A stretch of DNA of 64,000 nt from Solirubrobacter pauli (GCF_003633755.1 NZ_RBIL01000002.1:1054001-1118000), one strand, 5' to 3'. Positions 1-8,837 are shown, counted from the first letter of the stretch. A program made the numbers and translations. The notes: generated by a model from the sequence alone, not told the origin.

Positions 1-2574
1 CTGGAAGGGCTGTGCCCGTTCCACGACGAGCGCTCGCCGTCGTTCGGCATCAACCCGACGGAGAAGGTCTACTACTGCTTCGGCTGCGGCGCGGGCGGCG
101 ACGTCTTCAAGTTCGTCATGGAGACGGAGAACCTGAACTTCGGCGAGGCCCTGGAGTCGCTCGCGGAGCGGTACCGCGTGCCGCTCGAGCGCGAGTCGGA
201 GGACCCGCGGGAGGCTGAGCGCCGGCAGCGGCGCGACCGGCTGCTCGCCCTGCTCGAGCGCACGGCGGCCTACTACGTGCGCGTGCTGTGGGAGTCGCCC
301 GAGGCCGAGGAGGCGCGCGCCTACCTGCAGTCGCGTGGGCTCGAGGAGGGTGCGCTGCGGGCGTTCCGGGTCGGGTACGCGCCGGACACGTGGGATCGCG
401 TGGTGCTCGGGTCGCGGAAGGCCGGTTACGGGGAAGGCGAGCTGGTGGCGGCGGGGTTGGCCTCGCGCTCCAGCCGCGGCACGCTGATCGATCGCTTCCG
501 CGGGCGGATCACGTTCCCGCTGGCCGACGAGCGCGGCCGCGTGCTCGGCTTCGGCGCGCGGGCGATGAAGCCTGACGACAAGCCGAAGTACCTCAACACG
601 TCCGAGAGCGAGCTGTTCCACAAGGGGCGGATCGTCTACGGCGCCGATCTGGCCCGCGCCGCGGCGGCCAAGGCGGGGCGCGTGGTGCTCGTGGAGGGCT
701 ACACCGACGTGATCGCGCTGCACCAGGCGGGCGTGCCGGAGGTCGTCGCGCAGATGGGCACGGCGCTGACCGACGCCCAGGTCGACGCGATCGCGCGGCT
801 CGCGCCCAAGGCGTTGTTCTGCCAGGACCCGGACCGCGCCGGCCAGGAGTCGGTCGCGAAGGGGATCGCGGCCCTGCGCACGCACAACAAAGGCCGGTCG
901 ACGCGCGCCGTCGAGTTCCGCATCGTGCGGCTACCGCTGGGCGAGGACCCGGCGGACGTCGTCCAGAAGGCCGGCGCCGAGCGGATGCGCGAGCTGCTGG
1001 AGAAGGCGATCCCGATCGAGCGCTTCGAGGTCGAGCGTGCGCTGGAGCAGCCCGACTCGAGCACGGACGACATGCTCTCCGCCATCAAGCCGATCATCGC
1101 GTCGATGTCGGCGACGCTGCTCCGTGACGAGCTCGTGCGCCTGGTCGCGGACCGCTTCGCGATGCGCCCGGAGCTCGTCAACCAGCTCCTGCAGGCGCCG
1201 GACACCCGGCAGCCGCCGTTCACCGCGCGCTCGCGCGGCGACATGCGCGGGCGCGGCGAGCCCGGCCGCGGCGGCAATCCGCCGCGTGCCGGCTGGACCC
1301 GGGGCGGAGCGGGCCAGCAACGGCCGGCGGGCGGCGGCTACGCCCAGGGCGGCAATGGCCAGGACGGCGGCTATGCCCAAGGAGGGGGCGGACCGCGGCC
1401 CGGAGGCCAAGCGGCACCGCGACAGGCCGGTGCCGGGCAGCACCCGAGCGCGCAGGCGGGCGGCGGGCAAGCGCATACGCAGAATCCGCACCCGGGCGCC
1501 GGTCAGGGGCAGTCGCACCCGGGCGCCGGGCAAGGGCAGACGCACTCGGGCGCCGGTCAGGGGCAGTCGCACCCGGGCGCCGCTCAGGGGCAGCCGCCGT
1601 TGCCGCCGGACGCCGGGCAAGCGCAGCCGCGACCCGCGGCCCCCGATCACGCGCACGCCGCGCAACACGGGCAGCGTGAGGCCGGGGCGGGTCCCGCGGC
1701 TCCTCAGCCGGGCACCGGGGGCGCCGCAACGCCCGCGAACTCGACCGGGCTGGACGCCCACCCGCCGGGCCCGCAGAGCTTTCCGGGCACGTCCGGCACC
1801 GTCGGCGCGCCCGCGGACCCGTTCGCCGATGGGCCGCCTCCGCCCGAGTGGGACGGGTTCTCCGGCGGGGAGGACGTCGACCCGGGGGGATTCGGGTCGC
1901 CTGACGAATGGGCGGACGCTTCGGGAGCCGTCGATCCAGGCCCCGTGGGACCGCCTCCGGGCGCCTGGGAGCAGCCTCCGCCCGCTGGATGGTCGCCGCA
2001 ACCGCCGGCGCAGCAGCAGGGCTGGCAGCGCGACTGGCAGCCGCGCGGTGGCGGTGGCCGCCGGGACCAGCGGGGCGGCGGTCGTGGCGGCTGGCGGGGT
2101 GGCGGCGGTGGTCGCGACCGCGACCGGTACCGGCGCGACGATCCGATCCCCGATCCGATCGATCCCCAGGCTGCGCTGGCGATGCGGGAGCGGCACGAGC
2201 ACGCGTTCCTGGCGTTCTGCATCGCGCTACCCGAGGAAGGCGAGCGACGACTGGCGGACTTCGACGTCGAGGACTACTTCTCCGCGCCGGCGACGCGCCG
2301 GGCGGCGGCGTACCTGCGAGGGCGGCTGCGCTCGCCCACGGCGCATCTTCCCGCGGGCGACGAGAACCTCGCGCGGGTGATCGCGAAGCTCGTGGTCGAC
2401 TCCGGGATGCTCGAGGCCACCTCAGCGAAGTTCGAGCTCGAAGCGCTGCAGCTGGAGCTGCACCGGATCGAGCGGCGGATCTCCAACGCGCGGGTCAGCG
2501 GCGCCGCTGGCGTCAGCGAGCTTGCCGTGGAGCGCCAGCGAGTGCTCAACGAGATCCGCACGCGCCTTACCTGA
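1..2574 (+). CDS. dnaG: DNA primase DnaG (5' end outside window)
   Basis: Primase that makes RNA primers at the replication fork. The reading frame is open from base 1, so the first few dozen residues are missing. Counting from base 1, the CHC2-type zinc ligands are Cys5, His8, Cys26 and Cys29. The Toprim acidic residues are Glu232 in VLVEGYTDV and Asp276/Asp278 in CQDPDRAG. Residues about 714-857 resemble the C-terminal DnaB-binding domain. Between about residues 402 and 714 lies a low-complexity linker rich in Gly, Gln, Pro, His and Ala. With it the protein exceeds 850 residues, against about 600 for typical DnaG. The linker has a tandem repeat and is presumably disordered. The next gene is an HNH protein, not rpoD. 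Confidence 0.97.
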   Translation: MEGLCPFHDERSPSFGINPTEKVYYCFGCGAGGDVFKFVMETENLNFGEALESLAERYRVPLERESEDPREAERRQRRDRLLALLERTAAYYVRVLWESPEAEEARAYLQSRGLEEGALRAFRVGYAPDTWDRVVLGSRKAGYGEGELVAAGLASRSSRGTLIDRFRGRITFPLADERGRVLGFGARAMKPDDKPKYLNTSESELFHKGRIVYGADLARAAAAKAGRVVLVEGYTDVIALHQAGVPEVVAQMGTALTDAQVDAIARLAPKALFCQDPDRAGQESVAKGIAALRTHNKGRSTRAVEFRIVRLPLGEDPADVVQKAGAERMRELLEKAIPIERFEVERALEQPDSSTDDMLSAIKPIIASMSATLLRDELVRLVADRFAMRPELVNQLLQAPDTRQPPFTARSRGDMRGRGEPGRGGNPPRAGWTRGGAGQQRPAGGGYAQGGNGQDGGYAQGGGGPRPGGQAAPRQAGAGQHPSAQAGGGQAHTQNPHPGAGQGQSHPGAGQGQTHSGAGQGQSHPGAAQGQPPLPPDAGQAQPRPAAPDHAHAAQHGQREAGAGPAAPQPGTGGAATPANSTGLDAHPPGPQSFPGTSGTVGAPADPFADGPPPPEWDGFSGGEDVDPGGFGSPDEWADASGAVDPGPVGPPPGAWEQPPPAGWSPQPPAQQQGWQRDWQPRGGGGRRDQRGGGRGGWRGGGGGRDRDRYRRDDPIPDPIDPQAALAMRERHEHAFLAFCIALPEEGERRLADFDVEDYFSAPATRRAAAYLRGRLRSPTAHLPAGDENLARVIAKLVVDSGMLEATSAKFELEALQLELHRIERRISNARVSGAAGVSELAVERQRVLNEIRTRLT
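1489..1596 (+). repeat. 27-bp tandem repeat in dnaG linker (4 copies)
   Basis: Four imperfect in-frame copies of a 27-base unit encode HPGAGQGQS-like nonapeptides: HPGAGQGQS, HPGAGQGQT, HSGAGQGQS, HPGAAQGQP. The 27-base period keeps frame, so copy-number change would lengthen or shorten the linker without breaking the primase. Confidence 0.85.
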
Positions 2575-2582
2575 TTCCGTCC

Positions 2583-2608
2583 GCCATGCGAACTAGTGTT
2601 CGCATGGC
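2583..2608. promoter_or_regulatory. 26-bp perfect inverted repeat containing LexA-box-like core
   Basis: Arms of 11 bases (GCCATGCGAAC and GTTCGCATGGC) flank TAGT. The core CGAACTAGTGTTCG fits the CGAAC-N4-GTTCG form of Gram-positive/actinobacterial LexA boxes. It starts 8 bases after the dnaG stop and covers two of the three candidate ATG codons of the HTH-HNH gene. It could be an operator (LexA, or autoregulation by the HTH protein) or a dnaG transcript hairpin. No T-run follows, which argues against a classical terminator. Confidence 0.6.
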
Positions 2609-3296
2609 TATGAACCGCGAGACGCTCGCCGAGATGCTGGCCGCCGGTCGCTCGATCGAGTCGATCGCTCGGGAGACGGGCAAGGCGCCGTCCACCGTCG
2701 GGTACTGGGTGAACAAGCACGGGTTGGTCTCGCAGCACGCGGCGAAGCACGCCACCCGTGGTGGGATCGAACGCGACCAGCTTCAAGGGCTCGTCGAGGA
2801 GGGGTTGTCGATCCGGCAGATCGCGGACCGCTGCGGGGTGAGTCCCACCACCGTGCGGCATTGGCTGCGTCGGCACGAGCTGCGCACCCAGCCGGCGCGC
2901 TACTCGCGACGAGATGCCCCGAAGCCGGAGCAGCTCCACCGCGAGTGCGAGCGTCACGGCTGGGGTGCGTTCGTGCGGGTGGGCGCCGTGGGTCACTACC
3001 GCTGCGCGCGATGCAACTCAGAGGGCGTGAGTGAACGGCGCAGGCGCTTGAAGGAGATCCTCGTGGCCGAGGCCGGGGGATGCTGCGTGGTTTGCGGATT
3101 CGATGCGTATCTCGGGGCGCTGCAATTCCACCACCGGGATCCCTCGACCAAGGCCTTCGAGGTCAGCGGACGCGGAATCACGCGCTCGCTCCAGCGACTT
3201 CGCTTGGAGGCGGCGAAATGCGTGCTACTGTGCGCGAACTGCCACGCGATGGCGGAGGCGGGGATGCTTGACGTCCCCACTCAGAGTCATCCGTAG
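2604..3296 (+). CDS. Double helix-turn-helix / HNH nuclease-fold protein
   Basis: About 230 residues. Two successive HTH segments (about residues 3-45, with GRSIESIARETGKAPSTVGY, and 55-100, with GLSIRQIADRCGVSPTTVRH) are followed by a Zn-finger/HNH module. CVVC at about 160, FHHRD at about 177 and LCANCH at about 210 fit an HNH fold with Cys4-type zinc ligands. It probably binds DNA and may nick or cut it; the target is unknown. Starts at 2586, 2604 and 2610 are all in frame and none has a clear ribosome-binding site, so a leaderless transcript is possible. All three lie in or beside the LexA-box-like palindrome, which suggests damage-inducible or autoregulated expression. It lies between dnaG and tRNA-Asn. 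Confidence 0.8.
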   Translation: MAMNRETLAEMLAAGRSIESIARETGKAPSTVGYWVNKHGLVSQHAAKHATRGGIERDQLQGLVEEGLSIRQIADRCGVSPTTVRHWLRRHELRTQPARYSRRDAPKPEQLHRECERHGWGAFVRVGAVGHYRCARCNSEGVSERRRRLKEILVAEAGGCCVVCGFDAYLGALQFHHRDPSTKAFEVSGRGITRSLQRLRLEAAKCVLLCANCHAMAEAGMLDVPTQSHP

Positions 3297-3320
3297 CGGG
3301 TGGTACAACTGAAGTCTCCT

Positions 3321-3392
<72 letters not shown>

Positions 3393-3399
3393 CTTTGAG

Positions 3400-3436
3400 A
3401 GGGTCCGTGTCAGTCCTGGCACGGACCCTTTCTTTT
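3400..3436 (+). terminator. Intrinsic terminator of tRNA-Asn
   Basis: AGGGTCCGTG and CACGGACCCT form a 10-bp stem, extended by further pairs inside, followed by TTTCTTTT. It begins 8 bases after the tRNA. It is the only hairpin with a T-run that I saw in this window. Confidence 0.92.
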
Positions 3437-3613
3437 GGCCTCTCACCCGCCGAAAGACCTACCTTCCTGGAGGTAGTTGGCACATCTGTTTGCCCGTGGA
3501 CGTTAGTTTGCAGGCGTAAACGGCTAAAGAGCACACATGTCAGGGGGCGGGGCGTCCCTCGCGCGGAGGTTCGGCGTGGAGCCCGTCTCGCAATGGATGT
3601 GTGGGAGGTACGA

Positions 3614-5755
3614 ATGCGGAAGCAGGCCGTTGCGGCACTGCTCACGTTGGCGGGATGTGTCGGCATCCCCGCCGCTGCGCAAGCGCAGGAGGCGACGCCC
3701 ACGGCGACGCCGACGCCCCAGCCGGGGGCGGAGAAGTTCGAGAAGGTCACGCTGAACGACTTTCCGGGCGAGCCGATGAACCTCGCGGTGCTGCCGGACG
3801 GGCGGGTGTTGCACACGGCGCGGACGGGCGAGCTGCGGATTCATGATCCGGAGTCCGGGCGGAACATCCTGGCGGCCAAGTTCGACGTGTACTCGCACGA
3901 CGAGGAAGGGCTGCAGAGCGTCGCGATCAACCCGCTGACGTTCGCGAAGGACAAGTGGGTCTACGCGTACTACTCGCCGCCGCAGAACACGCCGGCGGAC
4001 AACCCGGCCACGCCGGGCTTCAACGAGGGTGACGCGCCGGACGAGGGTCCCGCGGCGGCGTTCCTGCCGTTCAAGGGCGTGATCCGGCTGTCGCGCTTCA
4101 AGCTCAAGGGCAACCGGCTGGACCTGAAGACCGAGCAGAAGATCATGGACGTGCCGGTCGACCGTGGCCAGTGCTGCCACGTGGGCGGCAACATCGAGTT
4201 CGACGTCAAGGGCAACCTGTACCTGTCGACGGGCGACGACACGAACCCGTTCTTCTCGGACGGCTACACGCCGGTCGACGACGCGCCGGGGCGCAACCCG
4301 GTGTTCGACGCGCGTCGTAGCGCGGGCAACACGAACGACCTGCGCGGCAAGATCCTGCGGATCAAGCCGAAGACGAACAAGCCGGGCTACACGGTGCCGA
4401 AGGGCAACCTGTTCCCGAAGGGCAAGGCGAAGACCAAGCCCGAGATCTACGCGATGGGCCTGCGCAACCCGTACCGCTTCGGCATCGACCCCAAGAGCGG
4501 GACGCTGTACGTCGGCGACTACTCGCCGGATGCGGAGAAGCCCGATCCCAACCGGGGTCCCGCGGGCCACGGGCGCTGGATCATCATCAAGGAGCCGGCG
4601 AACTATGGCTGGCCGTACTGCGTGACGCCGACGCTGGCGTACAACGACTACGACTTCCGCACGCGCCTGTCGGGCCCGAAGTTCGACTGCAAGGCGCCGA
4701 AGAACGAGTCACCCCACAACACGGGCCTGACGACGCTGCCGCCGGTCGCGCGGCCGGACATCTGGTACTCGTACATCCTCTCGCCGCACTTCCCGGAGCT
4801 CGAGGTCGAGGGCCCGGAGGGCAACGGCGGCATCGCGCCGATGGGTGGCCCGGCGTACGAGCCGGTCAAGGGCAACAAGTCGCCGTTCCGCTTCCCGAAC
4901 TCGTACGCGGGCAAGCCGCTGTTCTACGAGTGGTCGCGCGACTACATCAAGATGATCGAGCTCAACAAGGCCGGTCGCCAGAAGGAGATCGACGGGTTCG
5001 CGCCGTTCGTGGACAACCCGATGGACGTCGAGTGGGGCCCTGACGGCTCCCTGTACGTGCTCGAGTACGGCGACGGCTACTTCGCCGAGAACCCGGACGC
5101 ACAGCTGTCGAAGATCAACTACGTGCGCAACAACCGCTCGCCGGTCGTGAAGGTCCAGGCGACCCCGCAGGGTGGTGCGGCGCCGCTCGAAGTGCAGTTC
5201 ACCTCCAAGGGCACGATCGACCCCGACGGCGACTCGCTCAAGCTCGAGTGGGACTTCGACGCCGACGGCAAGGTCGACAGCCGCCAGCCGAACCCGAAGT
5301 TCACGTTCACGAAGAACGGCGAGTACCGGGCGACGCTGAAGGTGACCGACAAGACGAAGCGCTCGGCGTCCGCGGACGTGCGCATCCTCGTCGGCAACCA
5401 GGTGCCGGTGCTCGAGCTGCTCACGGACCCGAAGCCGAACGATCCGGCCAAGCCGTTCCAGTTCGGCCAGACGGTCACCTACGAGGTCAAGGTGACCGAC
5501 GACCAGCCGGTCGACTGCTCGAAGGTCACCGTGGCGTACATCCTCGGCCATGAGCGCCACGGGCATCCGCAGAACACGTACGGCGGCTGCTCGGGCACGA
5601 TCACGATCCCGCTCGACGCCGGCCACGCCGGCGCGGCCAACCTGAGCGCCATCCTCGGCGCTTCCTACACGGACCCGGGTGGCAACGGCCAGGCCGGCCT
5701 GACCGGCACCACCCAGGTGCAGTTCACGCCGCCGGCTGCCCCGCACGGGAACTAG
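3614..5755 (+). CDS. Secreted PQQ-dependent sugar dehydrogenase-like protein with PKD domain
   Basis: 713 residues from an ATG preceded by GGGAGG at 5-base spacing. A Sec signal peptide (about residues 1-27, ending AAAQAQ) is followed by a short Thr/Pro linker. Residues about 40-500 form a beta-propeller of the soluble glucose/sorbosone dehydrogenase type (motifs LRGKILRIKP, MGLRNPYRFGIDP, NYGWPYC) with a vicinal cysteine motif QCCH at about 186. A PKD domain spans about 510-594, then a beta-rich tail. It probably oxidises sugars or polyols, or binds glycans, outside the cell; the electron acceptor is not evident. It is a shorter paralogue of the N-terminal part of the giant protein at 24825-30572. 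Its 3' end overlaps the convergent glycosyltransferase gene by 32 bases. Confidence 0.88.
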   Translation: MRKQAVAALLTLAGCVGIPAAAQAQEATPTATPTPQPGAEKFEKVTLNDFPGEPMNLAVLPDGRVLHTARTGELRIHDPESGRNILAAKFDVYSHDEEGLQSVAINPLTFAKDKWVYAYYSPPQNTPADNPATPGFNEGDAPDEGPAAAFLPFKGVIRLSRFKLKGNRLDLKTEQKIMDVPVDRGQCCHVGGNIEFDVKGNLYLSTGDDTNPFFSDGYTPVDDAPGRNPVFDARRSAGNTNDLRGKILRIKPKTNKPGYTVPKGNLFPKGKAKTKPEIYAMGLRNPYRFGIDPKSGTLYVGDYSPDAEKPDPNRGPAGHGRWIIIKEPANYGWPYCVTPTLAYNDYDFRTRLSGPKFDCKAPKNESPHNTGLTTLPPVARPDIWYSYILSPHFPELEVEGPEGNGGIAPMGGPAYEPVKGNKSPFRFPNSYAGKPLFYEWSRDYIKMIELNKAGRQKEIDGFAPFVDNPMDVEWGPDGSLYVLEYGDGYFAENPDAQLSKINYVRNNRSPVVKVQATPQGGAAPLEVQFTSKGTIDPDGDSLKLEWDFDADGKVDSRQPNPKFTFTKNGEYRATLKVTDKTKRSASADVRILVGNQVPVLELLTDPKPNDPAKPFQFGQTVTYEVKVTDDQPVDCSKVTVAYILGHERHGHPQNTYGGCSGTITIPLDAGHAGAANLSAILGASYTDPGGNGQAGLTGTTQVQFTPPAAPHGN

Positions 5756-6929
5756 CCGTCGCGACGGTCGCGGCCCAGCGCTCCAGCTGGGCCGCGGCCT
5801 CCGCGGGCCCTGGGTGCAGCCGCGCCCAGTCCGCGAGCTCGCCCGCCCGCTCGCGCAAAGCGCGGGACCGCAGAGCCCGCCGGACGGCCAGCCGCACGCC
5901 CGACGGCGTGCCGAACCGCGGCGCGAGCCGCACGCCGACGCCCGCCCAGTCCACGCGCGCGGCCGTCTCGGCCATGTCCCCGGCCGCCGGGCAGATCAGC
6001 ACCGGCACGCCGCTCGCCAGCGCCCGGGCGACCGTCCCGTGCCCGCCATGGCAGATCACCAGGTCGCAGTGCGGCATCGTCCCCGCATAGGACATCCACG
6101 GCACCAGGACCGCATTGGCCGGGGCCGGACGGTCCTCCGGCGCGATCGCGATGACGCGCACCGCCTCGTCCGCCAGCCCGGTCAGCGCCGCGTCGATCAA
6201 CGATCCCGACGGGTCCTGCGACGTCGAGGGCGCCACCAGCACGACCGGGCCCGAGCCCGCCGGCGGCGCGACCGCCGGGCCGCCCGGCTCCCAGAGCATC
6301 GGCCCGATGACCCGCGTCCACGCCGGCCAGACGCGCGGGTACTCGAGCTGCGGGAACGTCCCGATCATCGTCAGCCCGCGCGACAGGCCCGTGTGCGGGT
6401 ACGGCAGCGGGGGCAACCCGAGCCGTGCGCGGCAGTCGTTGTACTCGAGGCGCCCCTGCTCGAGCCCCTTGGCGACGAGCCGGTCGGTCTTCGCCCACAG
6501 GGCACGCCCGACGCGCGTACGGGGCAGCCGCGCACCGATCGAGAACGGCGGGAACCCGGGCGGGAGGTACGGGAACACGTGCGGGACGAGCGTCGCCACC
6601 GGCACGCCCTCGAGCTCGCACGCGAGCACCGGCGCGGCCGTGAGGATGTCGCTGACGGCGACGTCGGGCGCGAACGACCGCACGAAGTCGCGCGTCGTGA
6701 CCGCCGCCCGCGCCGCCGCCTCGTACGGCTTCAGCGGCACCTCGCGGGTGGGGAAGACCTGGTACTCGGGCGCGGCCGCGAACGTCATCCCGGCCGCCTC
6801 GGCGGGCTCGCGCCAGCGCGCCCACGTCTCGATCCCCACCTCGTGTCCGCGCGCGACGAGCTCGGCGCCGAGCGCCAGCACCGGGAACGCGTGCCCCGGA
6901 TCGCCGAACGCTCCGAGCAGGACCCTCAC
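5724..6929 (-). CDS. UGT/MGT-type glycosyltransferase
   Basis: 401 residues from a GTG start. GT-B fold: N-terminal LLGAFGDPGHAFPVLALG is the acceptor-side motif, and C-terminal DLVICHGGHGTVARAL (about 285-300) is the nucleotide-sugar-binding motif of family 1 glycosyltransferases acting on lipids or small molecules. The start overlaps the GNAT stop as GTGA (6926-6929), so the two are probably translationally coupled. The open frame runs on upstream to 7322 but that part is the GNAT gene in another frame. Acceptor substrate unknown. A second member of the family is at 23592-24731. Confidence 0.85.
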   Translation of the reverse strand: MRVLLGAFGDPGHAFPVLALGAELVARGHEVGIETWARWREPAEAAGMTFAAAPEYQVFPTREVPLKPYEAAARAAVTTRDFVRSFAPDVAVSDILTAAPVLACELEGVPVATLVPHVFPYLPPGFPPFSIGARLPRTRVGRALWAKTDRLVAKGLEQGRLEYNDCRARLGLPPLPYPHTGLSRGLTMIGTFPQLEYPRVWPAWTRVIGPMLWEPGGPAVAPPAGSGPVVLVAPSTSQDPSGSLIDAALTGLADEAVRVIAIAPEDRPAPANAVLVPWMSYAGTMPHCDLVICHGGHGTVARALASGVPVLICPAAGDMAETAARVDWAGVGVRLAPRFGTPSGVRLAVRRALRSRALRERAGELADWARLHPGPAEAAAQLERWAATVATASSRAGQPAA

Positions 6930-7411
6930 GGCAGATCCCGCGCGTAGCCGACCATCTGCAGGCCGACCCACGGGTGCCACTCGGTCCGTCCGTCCCGTGC
7001 CCACCCACGCGCGCGGTAGAACGCCTCGGCCGGCGCGCCGTCCGGCGTCCACAGGATCTCGCTCACGAACCCGCGCACGACCATCTCCGCCTCGGCACGC
7101 GAGAGCAGCGCGCCGGCGATGCCCTCCCGCCAGCGCGACGGGTGCGTGAACACGAGGCCGACGTGCGCCACGTCCGCCGCCACGTCCGACGGCCGGAACG
7201 CCACCGTGGCCACGAGCCGCCCGGACGGCTCGAACGCCCCCTCGATCCACGCCTCCGGCCGTAGGTACTTGTTCGCCCAGCCGGGAGGTGCGTCGGGGAC
7301 CGCCCAGCCCTTCGGCGTCCACTCCAGGTACGTCTCGTCGCAGGCGCGCGCGAGGGCCGTCAGCGCGTCCGCGTCCGCGCCGGTCAGGGCCCGCAGCGCG
7401 AGGTCCTTCAC
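6926..7411 (-). CDS. GNAT family N-acetyltransferase
   Basis: 161 residues, GTG start. GNAT pattern: LVATVAFRP, then VGLVFTHPSRWREGIAGALL, a variant of the acetyl-CoA pyrophosphate loop, and AEAFYRARGWARDGRTEW near the end. It overlaps both neighbours by four bases as GTGA and is the middle gene of an LLM oxidoreductase-GNAT-glycosyltransferase operon. This suggests joint modification of one small molecule (inference). Confidence 0.85.
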   Translation of the reverse strand: MKDLALRALTGADADALTALARACDETYLEWTPKGWAVPDAPPGWANKYLRPEAWIEGAFEPSGRLVATVAFRPSDVAADVAHVGLVFTHPSRWREGIAGALLSRAEAEMVVRGFVSEILWTPDGAPAEAFYRARGWARDGRTEWHPWVGLQMVGYARDLP

Positions 7412-8448
7412 TCGACCAGCTCGGCGATCGCGCGCAGCTGCGCGACGCGGTCCTCGAAGCTCCAGGCCATGGGGGAGACCATCAGCGTGCCGACGCCGGA
7501 CTGCTTGTAGACCTGCAGGCGCTCCCGGACGACGTCGCGCGGGCCGACGAGCGCGACCGTGTCGATCAGCTCGCCCGGCAGCGACGCGGCCGCCTCGTCC
7601 TTCTTGCCCGCGAGGTAGAGCTCCTGGACGGTGTCCGCGGCCTCCTCGAAGCCGTACCGGCGGATCAGCGCGTTGTAGAAGTTCTGCTTGCGCGAGCCCA
7701 TCCCACCCGTGTAGAGCGCGACGTAGTGGCGCATCGCGTCGCGCGCGCTCTCCAGATCGTCGCTGACCATCGCGGTGACGGTGGGGACGATGTCGAAGTC
7801 GTCGAAGCCCTTGCCGCCGCCCGCGCGGGTGAAGCCCTCCTCCAGCAGCGGCCGGAACTCGCCCACGTGCTCGGGCGAGAACAGCGTGGGCAGCCAGCCG
7901 TCGGCGATCTCGGCGGCGAGCGTCGTGTTCTTCGGCCCGATCGCGGCGATGTAGATCGGGATCCGCTCCTGGACGGGCGCGATCGTGAGCTTGAGCGCCT
8001 TGCCCGGGCCGTCGGGCAGGGGCAGCTGCAGCGTCTCGCCCTCGTAGACGAGCCGCTCGCGCGACAGCGCCAGCCGGACGACGTCCACGTACTCGCGCGT
8101 CCGCAGCAGCTGCTTCGCGAACCGCTGGCCGTGCCAGCCCTCCGCCACCTGCGGACCGCTCGAGCCGATCCCGAGCAGCATGCGGCCGTCGCTCAGCTGG
8201 TCGATCGTCGCCGCCGTCATGGCGGTCATCGCCGGGCTGCGGCCCGGCATCTGGAAGATCGCCGAGCCGAGCTTGATCGTGGTGGTCGCCTGCGCGAGCC
8301 ACGCGAGGATGGTCGCCGCGTCCGAGCCGTACGCCTCGGCGGTCCAGACGCTGTCGTAGCCGAGCCGCTCCGCCTCCAGCACCAGCTCGAGCTGCTGCTG
8401 GGCCGTGAGCCCGAGTCCCCAGTATCCGATGTGCAAGCCCAGCTTCAC
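7408..8448 (-). CDS. LLM-class F420-dependent oxidoreductase
   Basis: 346 residues, luciferase-like TIM barrel. N-terminal LGLHIGYWGLG and RLGYDSVWTAEAYGSDAAT, plus GRMLLGIGSSGPQVAEGWHG, match actinobacterial F420-dependent LLM enzymes. The usual length is about 340. First gene of a three-gene operon with GTGA overlaps. It implies that the host makes coenzyme F420. Substrate unknown. Confidence 0.9.
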   Translation of the reverse strand: MKLGLHIGYWGLGLTAQQQLELVLEAERLGYDSVWTAEAYGSDAATILAWLAQATTTIKLGSAIFQMPGRSPAMTAMTAATIDQLSDGRMLLGIGSSGPQVAEGWHGQRFAKQLLRTREYVDVVRLALSRERLVYEGETLQLPLPDGPGKALKLTIAPVQERIPIYIAAIGPKNTTLAAEIADGWLPTLFSPEHVGEFRPLLEEGFTRAGGGKGFDDFDIVPTVTAMVSDDLESARDAMRHYVALYTGGMGSRKQNFYNALIRRYGFEEAADTVQELYLAGKKDEAAASLPGELIDTVALVGPRDVVRERLQVYKQSGVGTLMVSPMAWSFEDRVAQLRAIAELVE

Positions 8449-8462
8449 AGCTGGGCAAGCTA

Positions 8463-8837
8463 TCAGCGCGCCGCGCCGATCCGGTCCACGAGCCGCAGCA
8501 GGTGCAGGGGCGAGAACGGCTTGGTGAGGAACAGGTCCGCGCCGGCCTCCTGGGCGCCGCGCTCGACGACGTCGCCCGAGTCGCCGGTGAGCATCACGAT
8601 CGTCGCGCTGGCCGTCAACGGGTCGCTGCGCAGGCGCCGGCAGGTCTCGATCCCGTTCAGGCGCGGCATGTCGACGTCCAGGAAGACGATCTCCGGGCGC
8701 GCGGTGAGCGCCCGCTCCACGGCCTCCAGCCCGTCACCGGCCTCCTGCAGCCGGTAGCCCGAGATGTCCTCGAGGGTGGTGGCGATCAGCTTGCGGATCA
8801 TCGGATCGTCGTCGACGATCAGGATCGTCCGCGTCAC
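8463..8837 (-). CDS. Single-domain response regulator (receiver)
   Basis: 124 residues from a GTG start. CheY-like receiver: acidic pair in ILIVDDDPMIRK, phospho-acceptor Asp in FLDVDMPRLNG, Thr in VMLTGDSGD, Lys in LTKPFSPLHLL. There is no output domain. The start overlaps the HD-GYP stop as GTGA, so it is translated with that enzyme and probably forms a stand-alone receiver partner for it. No histidine kinase is adjacent. Confidence 0.92.
   Translation of the reverse strand: MTRTILIVDDDPMIRKLIATTLEDISGYRLQEAGDGLEAVERALTARPEIVFLDVDMPRLNGIETCRRLRSDPLTASATIVMLTGDSGDVVERGAQEAGADLFLTKPFSPLHLLRLVDRIGAAR

Noticed and set aside
6930-7322. Upstream extension of the glycosyltransferase frame
   Set aside because: It lies inside the GNAT gene in another frame; GTG at 6929 with a GTGA overlap is the natural start.
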